Assembly: GCF_947498005.1 (NCBI RefSeq)
Contig: NZ_CANMIW010000008.1
Span: forward strand, 62,001-126,000
DNA: 64,000 nt
DNA from: an uncultured Winogradskyella sp.
GTDB lineage: Bacteria > Bacteroidota > Bacteroidia > Flavobacteriales > Flavobacteriaceae
Direction of reading: 5' to 3'
The notes beneath the pieces were generated by a model that worked only from the letters and a program-made list of their open reading frames with translations, was not told the origin of the DNA and ran no database searches. Position numbers and translations under genes: made by a program. This document shows positions 63,419-64,000 of the stretch, in pieces (positions within the stretch are counted from its first letter, which is position 1; the number at the start of each line of letters is the position of its first letter).

Positions 63419-64000
63419 CTATTTTAACGCTTCGTCTTCATTAGGTTCAACAGCTTTGGTCAATGAAGATGAAATAATACCTGTAGGAATTGCCACAATT
63501 CCCAAACCAATCATTAGAATAAAAAAGGTAAAAATTCGCCCACCAACTGTTATTGGGTAAACGTCGCCATAGCCAACAGTAGTTAACGTTACTATAGACC
63601 ACCAAAGACTATCAAAAATTGAAGTAAAATGCTCTGGTTGTGCTTCGTTTTCAAAATAATAAATACCAACAGCCGCAAAATAAATTAGCATTAAGGTAAT
63701 AATCATAAAGAGTATAATCTGTTCCTTGGCTACCATCATCGCTTGTGCAAAATGCTTCATGGCTTTATTGTATCGCATCATTTTAAACAAGCGAAATAAC
63801 CTAAACATTCTCAATAAACGCAGTGATCTTAAATCGATGCCAAACGATAAGTAAAATGGAAGAATGGCTAATAAATCAATAATACCGAAGAAACTGAAAA
63901 TAAATTTAGGCTTATGATCAGCAACATATATTCTAGCCAAATACTCAAAGGTAAATATGACAACACAGAAAGCTTCAATAGCATTTAACACCACCTTAGT
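63419..64000 (-). CDS. Voltage-gated (potassium-type) ion channel, N-terminus beyond window
   Basis: The frame is open to the window edge, so the true start lies outside. What is seen (194 codons) covers the end of S2 to S6. The S4 segment has regularly spaced Arg (SLRLLRMFRLFRLFKMMR), and the pore helix with selectivity filter TLTTVGYGD predicts K+ selectivity. S6 (FFILMIGLGIVAIPTGIISS) and a short acidic tail follow. It resembles KvAP-like bacterial channels of the inner membrane. The DUF4136 gene follows by 40 bp. Confidence 0.92.
   Translation of the reverse strand, partial: TKVVLNAIEAFCVVIFTFEYLARIYVADHKPKFIFSFFGIIDLLAILPFYLSFGIDLRSLRLLRMFRLFRLFKMMRYNKAMKHFAQAMMVAKEQIILFMIITLMLIYFAAVGIYYFENEAQPEHFTSIFDSLWWSIVTLTTVGYGDVYPITVGGRIFTFFILMIGLGIVAIPTGIISSSLTKAVEPNEDEALK

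Overview
The window is AT-rich chromosomal DNA from a member of the Bacteroidota, almost certainly Flavobacteriaceae. The evidence is the fused str-S10-spc-alpha ribosomal gene order ending in rplQ then carA, a SusC/SusD pair, promoters of the Bacteroidota type (TTTG-N19-TANNTTTG), almost no Shine-Dalgarno sequences, and cysteine-poor forms of S4, S14 and L36. The genus cannot be fixed from the sequence alone; a marine genus near Winogradskyella, Olleya or Psychroserpens is a guess.

Layout. (1) 1-669: the N-terminal part of carA, cut by the window edge. (2) 670-18321: one long minus-strand ribosomal supercluster running rpsL-rpsG-fusA-rpsJ, then rplC through rplQ, with secY, infA and rpoA inside it. 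It has a near-perfect promoter before rpsL, a probable internal promoter with an overlapping inverted repeat before rpsD, a strong hairpin between rpsJ and rplC, and a strong terminator after rplQ. Two genes shorter than 60 codons, rpmJ and rpmD, are present. (3) 18.4-28 kb: an Omp85-family outer-membrane protein, rlmB, an orphan SusC/SusD pair, a rhomboid protease and rarA. (4) 28-34.5 kb: a minus-strand group (radC, a polysaccharide-deacetylase-like protein, a YjjG-type HAD phosphatase, a secreted protein) divergent from a plus-strand group (PaiB-like flavoprotein, membrane protein, dienelactone hydrolase, esterase). (5) 34.5-42.2 kb: a lipoprotein, a tRNA-dihydrouridine synthase, a Crp/Fnr regulator with a probable target promoter directly behind it, a B12-binding radical SAM protein, an unusually long PLP enzyme, YciI, and an orphan Imm53-type immunity gene. 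(6) 42.2-50.5 kb: a minus-strand run of TetR, an ABC protein with a degenerate nucleotide-binding domain, HlyD, TolC, Mpl and a beta-helix protein, with a palindrome over the tetR promoter. (7) 50.5-64 kb: a TPR protein, a giant alpha-2-macroglobulin, a three-gene membrane protein/LytS/LytTR signalling operon, a secreted S9 peptidase, a DUF4136 lipoprotein and a truncated voltage-gated ion channel.

The most interesting signal is at 60.2-62.8 kb. The promoter regions of the LytTR signalling operon and of the neighbouring S9 peptidase each carry two direct half-sites separated by 12 bp, close to the known LytTR operator. Each ends exactly 33 bp upstream of an identical TATATTTA box. This predicts a small regulon in which the two-component system controls itself and a periplasmic or secreted peptidase.

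The second is a GTGA-N6-TCAC site about 42 bp upstream of the predicted start of the DUF2892 transcript. It overlaps the stop codon of a Crp/Fnr gene whose recognition helix keeps the Arg-Glu...Arg residues of E. coli CRP. No tRNA, rRNA, CRISPR array, IS element or prophage was seen.
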